Shown here piece by piece: positions 45,595 through 54,745 of a stretch of DNA of 64,000 nt. Position numbers and translations under genes: made by a program. The notes under the pieces are model-generated. The model was not told the origin of the DNA and searched no databases. It saw only the letters and a list, made by a program, of their open reading frames with translations. The DNA comes from Pollutibacter soli. GTDB lineage: Bacteria; Bacteroidota; Bacteroidia; Chitinophagales; Chitinophagaceae. Numbering within the stretch: position 1 is the stretch's first letter; each line of letters opens with the position of its first letter. The stretch is taken from the NCBI GenBank assembly GCA_029269725.1, contig JARJHS010000001.1:682001-746000 (forward strand). Reading direction: 5' to 3'.

Positions 45595-46533
45595 ATGATC
45601 CAGCTTTTCCATAATATCAATGGGGTTACCACAGCGGTCGATAAACCGGAAAATGGTACCTGGGTCAATATACTTCCACCTTTCAAACAGGAAGAGTTTA
45701 CTGACGTTTCTGAAACGCTGGATGTTCCCATCGAATTTCTGCAGGACTCACTGGATATCGATGAAAGGCCACGAATGGAACTTGCGGATAATGTAAAGCT
45801 GGTGGTAATTAAGACCCCTACAGAAAATAATTCATTTAACGACAGTGATGCATTCTATATCACGATCCCGATCTGTATTATTCTTACACATAACCAGATC
45901 ATAACGGTGAATTCCTTCGAGAATGGTGCGATTAAAAAATTCCTGTATTCTTTTCAGAAAAGAAATCCCGATAAAAGAAACATGATGGTGTTGAAGATCT
46001 TTGAAAAGATCACACAAACCTTTATGGAATACCTGAAGGAAATTAACCATCGCAGGAATTTGCTTGAGCAAAAATTGTATGAAGCAAGCAGAAATGAAGA
46101 ATTATTTGAGCTGATGCGTATTCAGAAAAGCCTTGTTTATTTCGTAACTGCTTTGCGGAGCAATGAGCTTGTGCTGATTAAGATGGAACGTACCAATTTC
46201 CTTGGGCTTAATGATGAGGAAAGAGAATTCCTGAACGACCAGATTATCGACATGAGCCAGGCACTTGAAATGGCAAATGTTTATACAAATATCCTGAGCA
46301 GTACCATGGATGCGTTTGCCAGCATCATCGCAAATAACCAGAATTTTGTTTTGAAACGACTGGCGGGTATAACGATCATTCTTCAATTTCCGGTGCTTGT
46401 TGCAAGCATATATGGAATGAATGTTCCAATTCCATTCCAGGACAAACCGCATGCGTTTTATATTCCGATTGTTCTTGCATTGACCATCTCGGTAGTGATG
46501 GCATTTTTCTTTGTCAGGAAAAAATGGTTCTAA
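45595..46533 (+). CDS. corA: CorA family magnesium/divalent metal transporter
   Basis: 312 residues. A cytoplasmic N-terminal domain with long helices (residues 1-250, including LKEINHRRNLLEQKLYEASRNEEL) leads to two C-terminal membrane helices, the first ending in the signature YGMNVP and the second VVMAFFFVRKKWF. CorA proteins form pentamers that admit Mg2+, Co2+ or Ni2+. The loop after GMN is IPFQDKPHAF, less acidic than in E. coli CorA, so ion preference is uncertain. The Nudix gene follows after 21 bp. Confidence 0.93.
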   Translation: MIQLFHNINGVTTAVDKPENGTWVNILPPFKQEEFTDVSETLDVPIEFLQDSLDIDERPRMELADNVKLVVIKTPTENNSFNDSDAFYITIPICIILTHNQIITVNSFENGAIKKFLYSFQKRNPDKRNMMVLKIFEKITQTFMEYLKEINHRRNLLEQKLYEASRNEELFELMRIQKSLVYFVTALRSNELVLIKMERTNFLGLNDEEREFLNDQIIDMSQALEMANVYTNILSSTMDAFASIIANNQNFVLKRLAGITIILQFPVLVASIYGMNVPIPFQDKPHAFYIPIVLALTISVVMAFFFVRKKWF

Positions 46534-46554
46534 CTATTTCAATCTTCAGAAGAT

Positions 46555-47013
46555 ATGTTCAATCTCAGGGTATATGGTTTGCTCATCAACGAAAAGAAGC
46601 AGGTATTGGTGAGTGATGAGTTTATCCGTGGTGGCTATTATACTAAGTTTCCCGGTGGGGGGCTTGAATTCGGCGAGGGTACACGTGAGTGTCTGAAAAG
46701 AGAATTTAAGGAAGAGCTGGATATAGAAGTTGAAGTATTGGAACATTTGTATACAACAGATTTTTTCCAGATGTCGGCTTTTAACCCCGAGCACCAGATC
46801 ATTTCTATTTATTACCTCGTGAAGGCGCTGGAACCTATACCCAAACCGATGCGTTCAGGAGCTTTTCAGTTTGATGAGGAGCAGTTGCTTATCTATGAGG
46901 AAACCGGAGAAACAGAAACATTCCGGTTGATCGAATGGGATGATTTTTCCGATGCGGCTGTTACGTTGCCGATTGATAAAGTTGTTGCACGAATGATTAA
47001 GGAGAAGTATTGA
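46555..47013 (+). CDS. Nudix hydrolase with a variant Nudix box
   Basis: 152 residues. The Nudix box runs from Gly35 to Ile57: GGLEFGE, then REFKEELDI with the metal ligands Glu50, Glu53 and Glu54 all present, but Asp56 replaces the usual last glycine. It is likely to hydrolyse a nucleoside diphosphate linked to another moiety; the substrate cannot be predicted. It follows corA by 21 bp and may share its transcript. Confidence 0.88.
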   Translation: MFNLRVYGLLINEKKQVLVSDEFIRGGYYTKFPGGGLEFGEGTRECLKREFKEELDIEVEVLEHLYTTDFFQMSAFNPEHQIISIYYLVKALEPIPKPMRSGAFQFDEEQLLIYEETGETETFRLIEWDDFSDAAVTLPIDKVVARMIKEKY

Positions 47014-47300
47014 TTTAATTTTATTTTATCATTTTTCTTCCGCACTGTCCTAACTCTCTCTCTATTATCGTTCGGTAATTAAGGCAGGCCGCTCCTATCG
47101 GAACGAAAAAACAGTTTTTATTAATTTTTATTTTTCTACAAACCGCGCGTTTCTTTTTGGGCGAAGGAAAGTTCAAGACAACACTGATTTTCTGGATAAG
47201 GAACTTAAACCCGGCAGGATTTTTTCGATGCTGAACCTTTTGCCAATAATAAAACCATCTGCATCCGTTTAGGTCTGCGTTTAACGTTAAACCTTATACA
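47014..47300. other. Convergent intergenic gap ending in an ACGTT palindrome
   Basis: A 287-bp AT-rich gap between the Nudix gene and convergent yhhQ, without a credible reading frame. GTTTAACGTTAAAC (47279-47292) is a perfect 14-base palindrome just beyond the yhhQ stop, and belongs to the ACGTT family. A weaker inverted pair, TCGTTCGG and CGGAACGA, lies near 47077-47104. Confidence 0.5.
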
Positions 47301-48080
47301 TTAAACTCCTGTAAGTGCCTGCTTTTTCATCTCCATCGCAGTAGACTTACCAAGATATTTTTCTGCTCCCCAGTGAATAATATAAACCAGTGGAGTAAAA
47401 GCAATAGCAATTATAAATTTATATGCATATGCTGTGAAAGCCCATGCCATTGTTCTGCCCACCGGAACACCTCGGAACAAATGAAATGCTACGTAAGTAA
47501 CAACAATGCTGTCGATAAATTGAGAAACCACTGTGCTCAGGGTTGCTCTGGCCCAGATGGCTTTTTCTCCCGTCAGTTTTTTAATTCCGCGAAATACGAA
47601 TGCATCGATCAGCTGGCCAATGATGAATGCTGTTAATGATCCGATGATAATATTCATTCCTTGCCCGAATATTGCGCGGTAGGCCGCCTGCATATCCGGT
47701 ACTCCATCATTGGTGTAGGATCCCAGCCAGAAACTGGTGTCGGGCGCAGCTTTGATCGCAAAATAAAAAACGATAAATGCAAATGAAATCAATGCCGTTG
47801 TAAGTAAAGTAAGGAAACGCACGCCCTTTACACCATAATACTCGTTTACAATATCTGTCATTACAAAGATTACCGGCCATGGCAATACCCCTACCGAAAG
47901 ATTAAAGGACAAATGGTCAGTTCCCAGCAACTTGAAATCTGCTTTAGGAAAACCCAGGGTTTCTTCAAGTGAAAATATCTTAACCCCGATGATTTCGGCG
48001 ATAATTGCATTGGCCACAAAAAAACCGGCCAGGATAATGAATAGTCTTGTTGGTCGGTCCTTGATAATTGCGTGTATCAT
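47301..48080 (-). CDS. yhhQ: Queuosine precursor transporter (YhhQ/QueT-like)
   Basis: 259 residues with about six membrane helices. VANAIIAEIIGVKIFSL is the typical first helix; LPWPVIFVMTDIVNEYYGVKGVRFL and RATLSTVVSQFIDSIVVTYVAF are conserved family blocks. E. coli YhhQ imports the queuosine precursors preQ0 and preQ1. No preQ1 riboswitch is visible upstream, and no queuosine synthesis genes are in the window, so substrate assignment rests on the family alone. Confidence 0.9.
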   Translation of the reverse strand: MIHAIIKDRPTRLFIILAGFFVANAIIAEIIGVKIFSLEETLGFPKADFKLLGTDHLSFNLSVGVLPWPVIFVMTDIVNEYYGVKGVRFLTLLTTALISFAFIVFYFAIKAAPDTSFWLGSYTNDGVPDMQAAYRAIFGQGMNIIIGSLTAFIIGQLIDAFVFRGIKKLTGEKAIWARATLSTVVSQFIDSIVVTYVAFHLFRGVPVGRTMAWAFTAYAYKFIIAIAFTPLVYIIHWGAEKYLGKSTAMEMKKQALTGV

Positions 48081-48377
48081 TAAAATAAATATAGTAAGAA
48101 GTAAGGAGTAAGTAATAAGAAGGAGTTGATAGAATGTAGTTATGATTCAGGCAGCGGGCAGCAGATCGCAGCGATCAGCGCTCCCGAACATTATCCTGGA
48201 TTTCATTGAGAAAATTATCTGCATCCCGGCTCAACTATCCAGATAAAAAAGGTCAACCTTTCAACGAGTTAACAAGTTCTGTGTTTTGGCCCGGGGCCTT
48301 CGACCCCTGACTTCCCACTATTTTGGCTGTTGACGCTTCGTCAGCTCCCGACTACAGACTATATTTGCCGCACTAAA
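48081..48377. other. Divergent intergenic gap with low-complexity motifs
   Basis: The 297-bp gap between yhhQ and the YfhO gene contains AGTAAGAAGTAAGGAGTAAG near 48093, similar to 31448, and GGCAGCGGGCAGCAGATCG near 48151, similar to the 3' end of plsC (33207). An inverted GGCCC/GGGCC pair near 48290 is weak. No gene is apparent. Confidence 0.45.
48360..48367 (+). promoter_or_regulatory. -7 box close to the YfhO start codon
   Basis: TATATTTG matches TAnnTTTG and ends 10 bp before ATG 48378. TTCG at 48337-48340 lies 19 bp upstream as a weak -33 element. Use of this promoter rules out the upstream TTG (48330) as a start codon. Confidence 0.5.
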
Positions 48378-50888
48378 ATGCCTGTCCGCATGAAAAATGT
48401 GCGCTTCAAAAATGTTCTCCCCCACCTGGTAGCAGTTTTATCATTTGTAATTATTGCTGTGATTTTTTGCCGCCCTGCGCTCGACGGTAAAGTGCTTCAG
48501 CAAAGCGACGTCATGCACTGGAAGGGCATGAGCAAGGATATACAGGATTACCGTGATACGCATAATGGTGTTGCACCACTCTGGACAAAAAGCATGTTTA
48601 GTGGTATGCCCGGATTTCAGATCGCAACAAATAATAATAACTATATCTCCTATTGGGCGAACGAAGCATTTTCCTTATTTATACCTAAGCCATATCGTTT
48701 TTTTATACTCGCCTGTCTCGGATTTTATTTCCTTGGAATTGTGCTGAGAGTGAATCCTTGGATTGCCGCACTCGGTGCTATTGGATATGCTTATGCCAGT
48801 TATAGTCCTATACTTGTAGTTACCGGCCATGATACAAAAATGCTGTCCATGGCCTATCTGCCGGCATTGCTGGGTGGCCTATTTATGGTTTATGATCGAA
48901 AGTACTGGCTGGGATCGGCGTTCACTGCGTTATTCAGTTCCATCCTCATTTATCATAATCACTACCAGATCGTTTATTACTTCCTGTTGCTTGCCGCTTT
49001 CATGGTCGTTGGAAATTTTATTTATTATTTAAAAAGAAAAGAACTCTCTCATTTTTTTATCGCATCAGCATTTGCAATAACCGCGGGAGTCGTGGGGATT
49101 CTGACCAATGCTGTAATGCTCTTTACCACCTATGATTATTCAAAAGCTACCATACGCGGAGGTCAGGCATCGATAAATACTATTGATTCCGTTCAGACTT
49201 CAGTAAAAAAAGGCGGCCTCGACACCGGTTATGCTTTCCTGTACGGCAGTATGGGAAAAGCCGAGAGCTTTACCTTGCTGGTACCGCGTGCCTATGGCGG
49301 TAGTCCACAGCCTCTGGGAGAAGAATCAAAGCTGGTTGAAAAAATGCAGGAGAAAGGATTGCCTGGTCAATTGATGAATCAATTGTACTCAACATTCAGA
49401 TCCTATTGGGGGGATCAGCCTGGTCATTCAGGATCGGTATATCTCGGCGCGATATTCTGTTTCTTATTTGTGTTTGGAATGATCTTTCTGAAAACGCACC
49501 ACAAATGGTGGATCCTGGGCATTACCATACTCGCATTGTTTATGTCATGGGGTAAAAATCTTGCGGGCTTTAACACATTTTTGTTTGAGCACCTGCCGAT
49601 GAATAATAAATTCCGGGCACCGTCAATTATTCTTGTTATTCCGCAGCTTACGTTCCCATTGATAGGAGTGATGGTTCTGCAGCGTTTTATTTTTGGCACA
49701 TATGATAAAGCCGAAGCTTGGAAGCAATTGCGTTTAGCCGGCATCGTGATGGCAGGAATATTTTTGCTTGCCGGTTTTCTTTACATCTCAGCCGACTATA
49801 AATCCAGCTTTGAAAGAGGGATTCAACAGCAATTATCCCAGATTTCACCTAATGATCCAGGCTTGGGTAAGGACATCATGGAGGCAGTTGTTTCCGATAG
49901 AAAAAGCCTTTTCGGAAAAGATCTGTTCAGGTCGTTGTTTTTTGTCGGAGCCGCGTTTGCATTATTGTTCTTCTATCTCCGCGGAAAACTAAAAGCATTG
50001 CCTGTAATGGTAGTGATGGCTTTGCTGGTTTGTATTGACACGATTGGCGTCGCATCCCGGTTTTTAAACAGCGACATTTTTATAGAACCCGAAGATTATG
50101 ACGGCATGTTTCAGCCGACAGCAGCCGATTTACAGATCAAAAAAGATCCGGATCCTTATTATCGGGTGTTGAATCTGAGTAATGGTGGAGACTTTGCCAA
50201 TGATGCCATAACTTCTTACCATCACAATTCAATCGGTGGATACCATGCTGCAAAGCTGAGCATTTACCAGGATCTGTTGGAGAATCAACTTTCCAGGCAG
50301 CCTCTGAATGTGAATGTGCTGAATATGCTGAATACAAAATATGTAATCAGTCCGGATGAGAAAGGGCAACCGGTTGCGCAGCAAAACCCTGGAGCACTGG
50401 GTAATGCGTGGGTTGTAAAGGATATCCGGTATGTTCCTTCACCGCGGGAGGAAATGCTCGCGCTGAATGATTTCAGACCTGATTCTACAGCTATTGTACA
50501 GGAGATGTATAAGAAAGATATTCCATTCCAGCCTCAGTCCGATTCTACCGCGACGGTCAAACTGGAAAAAAATGAAAATGATGTCATCTCTTATAATTTC
50601 CAGTCTGCCGCAAATCAGTTTGTCGTTTTCAGTGAAGTATTTTATGACCGCGGATGGAAAGCATTTATTGATGGGAAGGAAACACCTATTGTAAAAACTG
50701 ATTATGTACTTCGCGGATTGGCAGTACCTGCAGGTAAACATCATATTGTTTTCAGGTTTGAACCATCATCATATACACTTGGAAGCAGGGTTACTACCAT
50801 TACTCAGTTTATCCTGCTCATACTTTTCGCAGCAGGTATTTTCCTGGAGTATCGGAAAAACAAGCCGGAATATTCCGCAAAAGCCTGA
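48378..50888 (+). CDS. YfhO family integral membrane protein (putative glycosyltransferase/lipid modification)
   Basis: About 836 residues: a dozen or more membrane helices through residue 560, with conserved VIFCRPALDGKVLQQSDVMHWKGMSKDI, WTKSMFSGMPGFQIATNN and NKFRAPSIILVIPQL blocks, then a periplasmic domain (VVFSEVFYDRGWKAFIDGKETP) and a final helix. In Firmicutes YfhO relatives act in glycosylation of lipids or teichoic acids. The Bacteroidota role is not known, but three glycosyltransferase genes follow, suggesting polysaccharide or lipid glycosylation. Start ATG 48378 fits the promoter; ATG 48390 is also possible. Confidence 0.87.
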   Translation: MPVRMKNVRFKNVLPHLVAVLSFVIIAVIFCRPALDGKVLQQSDVMHWKGMSKDIQDYRDTHNGVAPLWTKSMFSGMPGFQIATNNNNYISYWANEAFSLFIPKPYRFFILACLGFYFLGIVLRVNPWIAALGAIGYAYASYSPILVVTGHDTKMLSMAYLPALLGGLFMVYDRKYWLGSAFTALFSSILIYHNHYQIVYYFLLLAAFMVVGNFIYYLKRKELSHFFIASAFAITAGVVGILTNAVMLFTTYDYSKATIRGGQASINTIDSVQTSVKKGGLDTGYAFLYGSMGKAESFTLLVPRAYGGSPQPLGEESKLVEKMQEKGLPGQLMNQLYSTFRSYWGDQPGHSGSVYLGAIFCFLFVFGMIFLKTHHKWWILGITILALFMSWGKNLAGFNTFLFEHLPMNNKFRAPSIILVIPQLTFPLIGVMVLQRFIFGTYDKAEAWKQLRLAGIVMAGIFLLAGFLYISADYKSSFERGIQQQLSQISPNDPGLGKDIMEAVVSDRKSLFGKDLFRSLFFVGAAFALLFFYLRGKLKALPVMVVMALLVCIDTIGVASRFLNSDIFIEPEDYDGMFQPTAADLQIKKDPDPYYRVLNLSNGGDFANDAITSYHHNSIGGYHAAKLSIYQDLLENQLSRQPLNVNVLNMLNTKYVISPDEKGQPVAQQNPGALGNAWVVKDIRYVPSPREEMLALNDFRPDSTAIVQEMYKKDIPFQPQSDSTATVKLEKNENDVISYNFQSAANQFVVFSEVFYDRGWKAFIDGKETPIVKTDYVLRGLAVPAGKHHIVFRFEPSSYTLGSRVTTITQFILLILFAAGIFLEYRKNKPEYSAKA

Positions 50889-50960
50889 TAGGAAGACTGG
50901 AAGTTCCGTTATGATCAAACGAACGGGACAATGTTTTTCGAATATGGTTAATTTTCATCC

Positions 50961-51773
50961 ATGCAGGAACCAGTAGTTAGTGTGGTCATGCCTGTTTATA
51001 ATAGTGCTGCCTGGTTACGGGAAGCAATGGATAGTATACTGCAACAGACTTTTTCTGATTTTGAACTGATCCTGATCGACGATGGTTCAACAGACGAGTC
51101 AGCGTCAATTATAAAATCGTTTTCCGATTCGCGTATCCGCCATCTCGTTAATGAGAAAAACCGGGGTCTTGTTTTTACTTTGAACCGCGGTATTGATGAA
51201 GCGAAAGGCAAGTATATCGCAAGGATGGACGGTGATGATATTGCTGTTGATCGCCGGTTTGAAAGACAGGTCTCCTACCTCGACTCGCATCCTGAAGTCG
51301 ACCTTATTGCATCAGTTGTTCTGCTTATTGATGATAAAGGAAACAAGACTGGTTTCTGGAAAGAAGATAAGGAAATGCTCAGCTATGAACAGCTCAGGGA
51401 ATTTATGCCTTTTAACAACTGTATCGCACATCCGAGCATAATGGCCAGGGCCGGCGTGCTGCGAGATTTTAAATACCGGCAGGACCAGGACCAGGCAGAG
51501 GATTATGATCTTTGGTTAAGATTATTTGCCGCAGGCAAAATAATCCATAAAATAGAAGAACCTCTTTTGCTGCACAGGATACTTGCAGGGTCATATACAC
51601 GGAAAAGGCAGCGGAACATTTTTTTCAAACTTGCCGATACCAAATGGAGATTTTTCAAAAATGAAGTCCGGCATAAACATGTAAACGAATTTATCGTTCG
51701 AACTATGTTGTTTTCATTTTATGATGTGATTCGCGGAGCAGGAAAGCAAATTAAAAATTTAATAAAGTCATGA
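50961..51773 (+). CDS. Glycosyltransferase family 2
   Basis: 270 residues of a GT-A fold. PVVSVVMPVYNSAAWLREAMDSIL starts the nucleotide-sugar domain, LILIDDGSTDESASII and YIARMDGDDIAVDRRF (DxD-type metal ligands) follow, and AEDYDLWLRLFAAGK is the usual acceptor-side block. The product sugar is unknown. It overlaps the next gene by 4 bp (ATGA). The trio of transferases with YfhO suggests a short glycan synthesis set in the cytoplasm. Confidence 0.92.
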   Translation: MQEPVVSVVMPVYNSAAWLREAMDSILQQTFSDFELILIDDGSTDESASIIKSFSDSRIRHLVNEKNRGLVFTLNRGIDEAKGKYIARMDGDDIAVDRRFERQVSYLDSHPEVDLIASVVLLIDDKGNKTGFWKEDKEMLSYEQLREFMPFNNCIAHPSIMARAGVLRDFKYRQDQDQAEDYDLWLRLFAAGKIIHKIEEPLLLHRILAGSYTRKRQRNIFFKLADTKWRFFKNEVRHKHVNEFIVRTMLFSFYDVIRGAGKQIKNLIKS

Positions 51774-52981
51774 TGAGCTTCAGGATATTTCTTATAAAAA
51801 GAAAGCTTGAGGACATCCTGATCAGGATTTTCGTTGGTATTGGACGCGATATTGCGCTAAAGAATCCACTTCAGGAGGAATTTGATATTTATTTCTTTTT
51901 TCCGTTTTATCATACCGGCGGAGCAGAAAAAGTGCATGCAGCCCTGGTCAATAGTTTCAGGGACAGGAAATGTGTTGTGTTGTTCACCAGGAAATCAAAT
52001 GATGAAGGTTTCAAATCAGAGTTTCAAAAATCCGGTCACAAAATCCTTGACATATCTCCCTACACTGACAACAAAAAAAAGTACTGGAAAAACCTGGTCT
52101 GGCGTGGCTTGATCAGTGCGCATATCAACAGGCAAAAGAAAAAACCGCTGGTGATCAATGGTCAATGCAATTTTGCGTATAAGATTTCGCCCTGGATAAA
52201 AAAGGAAATTCCCCAGATAGAACTTATCCATTCATTTAATTCTTTTGCTGCGATCAGAATACCCTTTCTACCTTTTTACAGGCAAACCGTGATGATCAGT
52301 ACGAAGGCAATAGAGCAGTATAAAGATCAATACCTTCGACTGAATGTGCCACAGGAATATGTAAATAAAATAAAGTTTATTTCGAATGGAATTGTTGTGC
52401 CGGCTGAAACTAATTATAAAACCCGTTCCTTCGAAGTAGTAAAAGTGTTGTATTCCGGAAGATCTACTCCGGAGAAACGTGTTCAACTCGCTGCGAAAAT
52501 CGCAGCGGCTGCAAAAGAAGAAAAACTTTCCGCTCAGTTTACTTTTGTCGGCGAAATAAAAGATGCAGTTCCGTCGGAGTTTAAAGATGCAATCCGATTG
52601 GTTGGTAGGGTAATATCGGTCGACGAAATGAATAGATTTTATGGAGAAAGCGATGTTATATTGATCACTTCTTCTGAAGAAGGTTTCCCAATGGCAATCA
52701 TGGAAGGTATGGCTTATGGTTGTATAGTAATGGCGACTCCGGTGGGTGATATTCCCAACAGAATTAAACAACCGGAAAATGGTATAATATTTACTTCTGT
52801 CACCAACGAGGCCGAAATAGTCAGACAGTCATTGGATTTTCTGAAGTTGTTATTGAAAGATGAAGTGTACCGGAAGAAAATTGCCGAATCGAATCACAGA
52901 TTAGCCCAGGAAAATTTCAGCATTGAAAAATTTCAAGCTGAGTGGCGCAGCCTGGTTAACGCTCAAAACAATGTTGCTTGA
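51770..52981 (+). CDS. Glycosyltransferase family 4/group 1
   Basis: 403 residues of a GT-B fold. The C-terminal nucleotide-sugar domain shows VKVLYSGRSTPEKRVQLAAKI, the phosphate-contact region FVGEIKDAVPSEF, and ILITSSEEGFPMAIMEGMAYGCIVMATPVGDIPN, the EX7E signature area. The N-terminal part contains FYHTGGAEKVHAAL, typical of GT4. Probable mannosyl-, glucosyl- or GalNAc-type transfer; the sugar is not predictable. Both ends overlap neighbouring glycosyltransferase genes. Confidence 0.92.
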   Translation: MMSFRIFLIKRKLEDILIRIFVGIGRDIALKNPLQEEFDIYFFFPFYHTGGAEKVHAALVNSFRDRKCVVLFTRKSNDEGFKSEFQKSGHKILDISPYTDNKKKYWKNLVWRGLISAHINRQKKKPLVINGQCNFAYKISPWIKKEIPQIELIHSFNSFAAIRIPFLPFYRQTVMISTKAIEQYKDQYLRLNVPQEYVNKIKFISNGIVVPAETNYKTRSFEVVKVLYSGRSTPEKRVQLAAKIAAAAKEEKLSAQFTFVGEIKDAVPSEFKDAIRLVGRVISVDEMNRFYGESDVILITSSEEGFPMAIMEGMAYGCIVMATPVGDIPNRIKQPENGIIFTSVTNEAEIVRQSLDFLKLLLKDEVYRKKIAESNHRLAQENFSIEKFQAEWRSLVNAQNNVA

Positions 52982-53892
52982 AACCATTGGCGTTTATTAT
53001 CATCACTTATAACAGGCCGGAAGATCTCCTGGCGCTGGTAAAAAATATCTGTCAGCTTAACGAAGCAGCATCATTATTGGAGGAAATAATCATCATTAAC
53101 AACTCTTCCCAGGTTAGTTACTCGGAAGCTGAGTCCTTCATCAAACAGAACACGACATTCCCCTTCAAATACATCTACTCAGAAGAAAATCTGGGTGTTG
53201 CCCGCGGGCGCAATTTTGCCATTACCCAGAGTACAGCGCCAATATTGATTATGCTTGATGACGACGCAGAAATGGGAAACAAGGATTGTCTTATAAACCT
53301 GCTTGAGGAAATTGAAAAACCAACACTTGGCAGGTCTTCGGCAATCATCTCGTTCAAAGTACTATACTACTCAACACACGAAATGCAGGTGAATGCACTT
53401 CCCCACAAGAATTTTAGTAAGTACAACAATTTGCATTCCTTCCCTACTTACTATTATGCCGGCGGTGCTCACGCAATAAAAAGAGAAGCCCTCAATAACA
53501 TTGGGATGTATCCTGAAGATTTCTTCTACGGGATGGAAGAATATGACCTGAGCTATCGACTTCTTGATGCAGGTTATGGTATCCGTTATTCTGACAGGAT
53601 AATTATGTTACATAAAGAATCTCCATTAGGTCGTCAACCTAAAAAAGAAAAACTGGCGATGATGTGGGTTAATAAATCAAAAGTGGCCTGGCGACATCTG
53701 CCATTGATTTATTTCTACTCAACAGCATTCATGTGGTCGCTTGAATACCTCCGCAAATCCGGATGGGACTTCAGCGGATTTATCGGTACCTGGAATAAAA
53801 TCTTTCGTATACCCGCAACCGAAAAAAGAAATCCGGTATGTGCTTCAACAAGGAAATACTTACGTGCAGTGGAAGCCAGGTTATGGTACTAA
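52978..53892 (+). CDS. Glycosyltransferase family 2 (rhamnosyltransferase-like), TTG start
   Basis: 304 residues of a GT-A fold: LAFIIITYNRPEDLLALVKNI, EIIIINNSSQ, NLGVARGRNFAI and LIMLDDDAEMGN (metal-binding Asp cluster), followed by YYAGGAHAIKREALNNIGMYPEDFFYGMEEYDLSYRL. This pattern resembles WbbL-type rhamnosyltransferases. The only start that leaves the first beta-strand intact is TTG 52978, which overlaps the previous gene's stop (TTGA). The last 12 bp overlap the convergent mqnA gene. Confidence 0.9.
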   Translation: MKPLAFIIITYNRPEDLLALVKNICQLNEAASLLEEIIIINNSSQVSYSEAESFIKQNTTFPFKYIYSEENLGVARGRNFAITQSTAPILIMLDDDAEMGNKDCLINLLEEIEKPTLGRSSAIISFKVLYYSTHEMQVNALPHKNFSKYNNLHSFPTYYYAGGAHAIKREALNNIGMYPEDFFYGMEEYDLSYRLLDAGYGIRYSDRIIMLHKESPLGRQPKKEKLAMMWVNKSKVAWRHLPLIYFYSTAFMWSLEYLRKSGWDFSGFIGTWNKIFRIPATEKRNPVCASTRKYLRAVEARLWY

Positions 53893-54657
53893 TCCGGAAA
53901 CTGAACTTGTTGTTGAGGTCTTTAACATTTCAAGGAAAAGATTCAATCCTTTTCGTTTTTCTTCATTCAGATCGTAACTGATGTACTTCGAGTAATATTC
54001 GTTAAGATCGAAATACGGAAAAGGATTTTTGTCAATAATGTCTTTGAAATGTTCTATGCCAGCTTTGTTTGCGGCATTAAACTCCCTTACAAATTCCGGG
54101 TCCAGCGGTTTGTTGCTAACCCATGCCGCAAAAACAAATGGTAATCCGGTAAATGTTTTCCAGGCTTGTCCAAGATCATAATGATATGCGGAAATATGTC
54201 GTTGCTCCAATGCCCGGTCTCCTATAATCAGGCCGCCTGTTGTGCCCTTGATCTCATGGCGAAATTCTTCGCCCCTGGTATCTACAAGAACAGGTTCCAG
54301 TTTCCAGTATTGCTTTATCAGGATCTTCGCAAGTGCAACAGATGTACGTGACTGGTAATCCAGCAAAACGGTTTTTAATTCTTCAATCGGCTTTTCGCTG
54401 AAAATGGCCACTGAAGAAACCTCGCCATCACAGCCAATACAATAGTCTGAGTCGATATGGGGATTTTTCAGTTTGGGTAATATGGCGACGGGCACGAGAC
54501 CAAGATCGATCTCATCATTTAAAAGCATTGTTGCGATGTGAGCCGGGTAGTCGAGCGTAAGCGAAATGGCATGGTGTACGGGCGCAATCTTCAACCCATG
54601 TAGTAAGGGCTTGGTATTCAGATAGTTTACAGCGCCGATCCTTATTTTCCTGTCCAA
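53881..54657 (-). CDS. mqnA: Chorismate dehydratase of the futalosine pathway (MqnA/MqnD family)
   Basis: About 258 residues of a periplasmic-binding-protein-like fold. IRIGAVNYLNTKPLLHGL is the family start; DEIDLGLVPVAILPKL, SVAIFSEKPIEELKTVLLDYQSRTSVALAKIL and GLIIGDRALEQ are conserved. MqnA removes water from chorismate to begin menaquinone synthesis. MqnD has a related fold, so the exact step needs a family test. An upstream ATG (54720) is in frame, but a TAAATTTG -7 box lies between it and TTG 54657, so TTG is preferred; it gives MDRKIRIGAVNYL. Confidence 0.85.
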   Translation of the reverse strand: MDRKIRIGAVNYLNTKPLLHGLKIAPVHHAISLTLDYPAHIATMLLNDEIDLGLVPVAILPKLKNPHIDSDYCIGCDGEVSSVAIFSEKPIEELKTVLLDYQSRTSVALAKILIKQYWKLEPVLVDTRGEEFRHEIKGTTGGLIIGDRALEQRHISAYHYDLGQAWKTFTGLPFVFAAWVSNKPLDPEFVREFNAANKAGIEHFKDIIDKNPFPYFDLNEYYSKYISYDLNEEKRKGLNLFLEMLKTSTTSSVSGLVP

Positions 54658-54680
54658 TGTGTTTGCTGTATTTTTGGGCG

Positions 54681-54688
54681 CAAATTTA
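54681..54688 (-). promoter_or_regulatory. -7 box for mqnA
   Basis: On the minus strand TAAATTTG fits TAnnTTTG and ends 23 bp before TTG 54657, inside the upstream extension of the mqnA frame. No strong -33 motif is present. It argues that the ATG at 54720 is not used. Confidence 0.45.
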
Positions 54689-54745
54689 CGATAAAAACTG
54701 CAGGAAGACTCACCCAGCATCCTGCATTCAATACTTTCGACATAT

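Noticed and set aside
47301-48120. preQ1 riboswitch upstream of yhhQ
   Set aside because: The upstream region shows only AAGTAAGAAG-type low-complexity sequence and no pseudoknot-like pattern that I could recognise.
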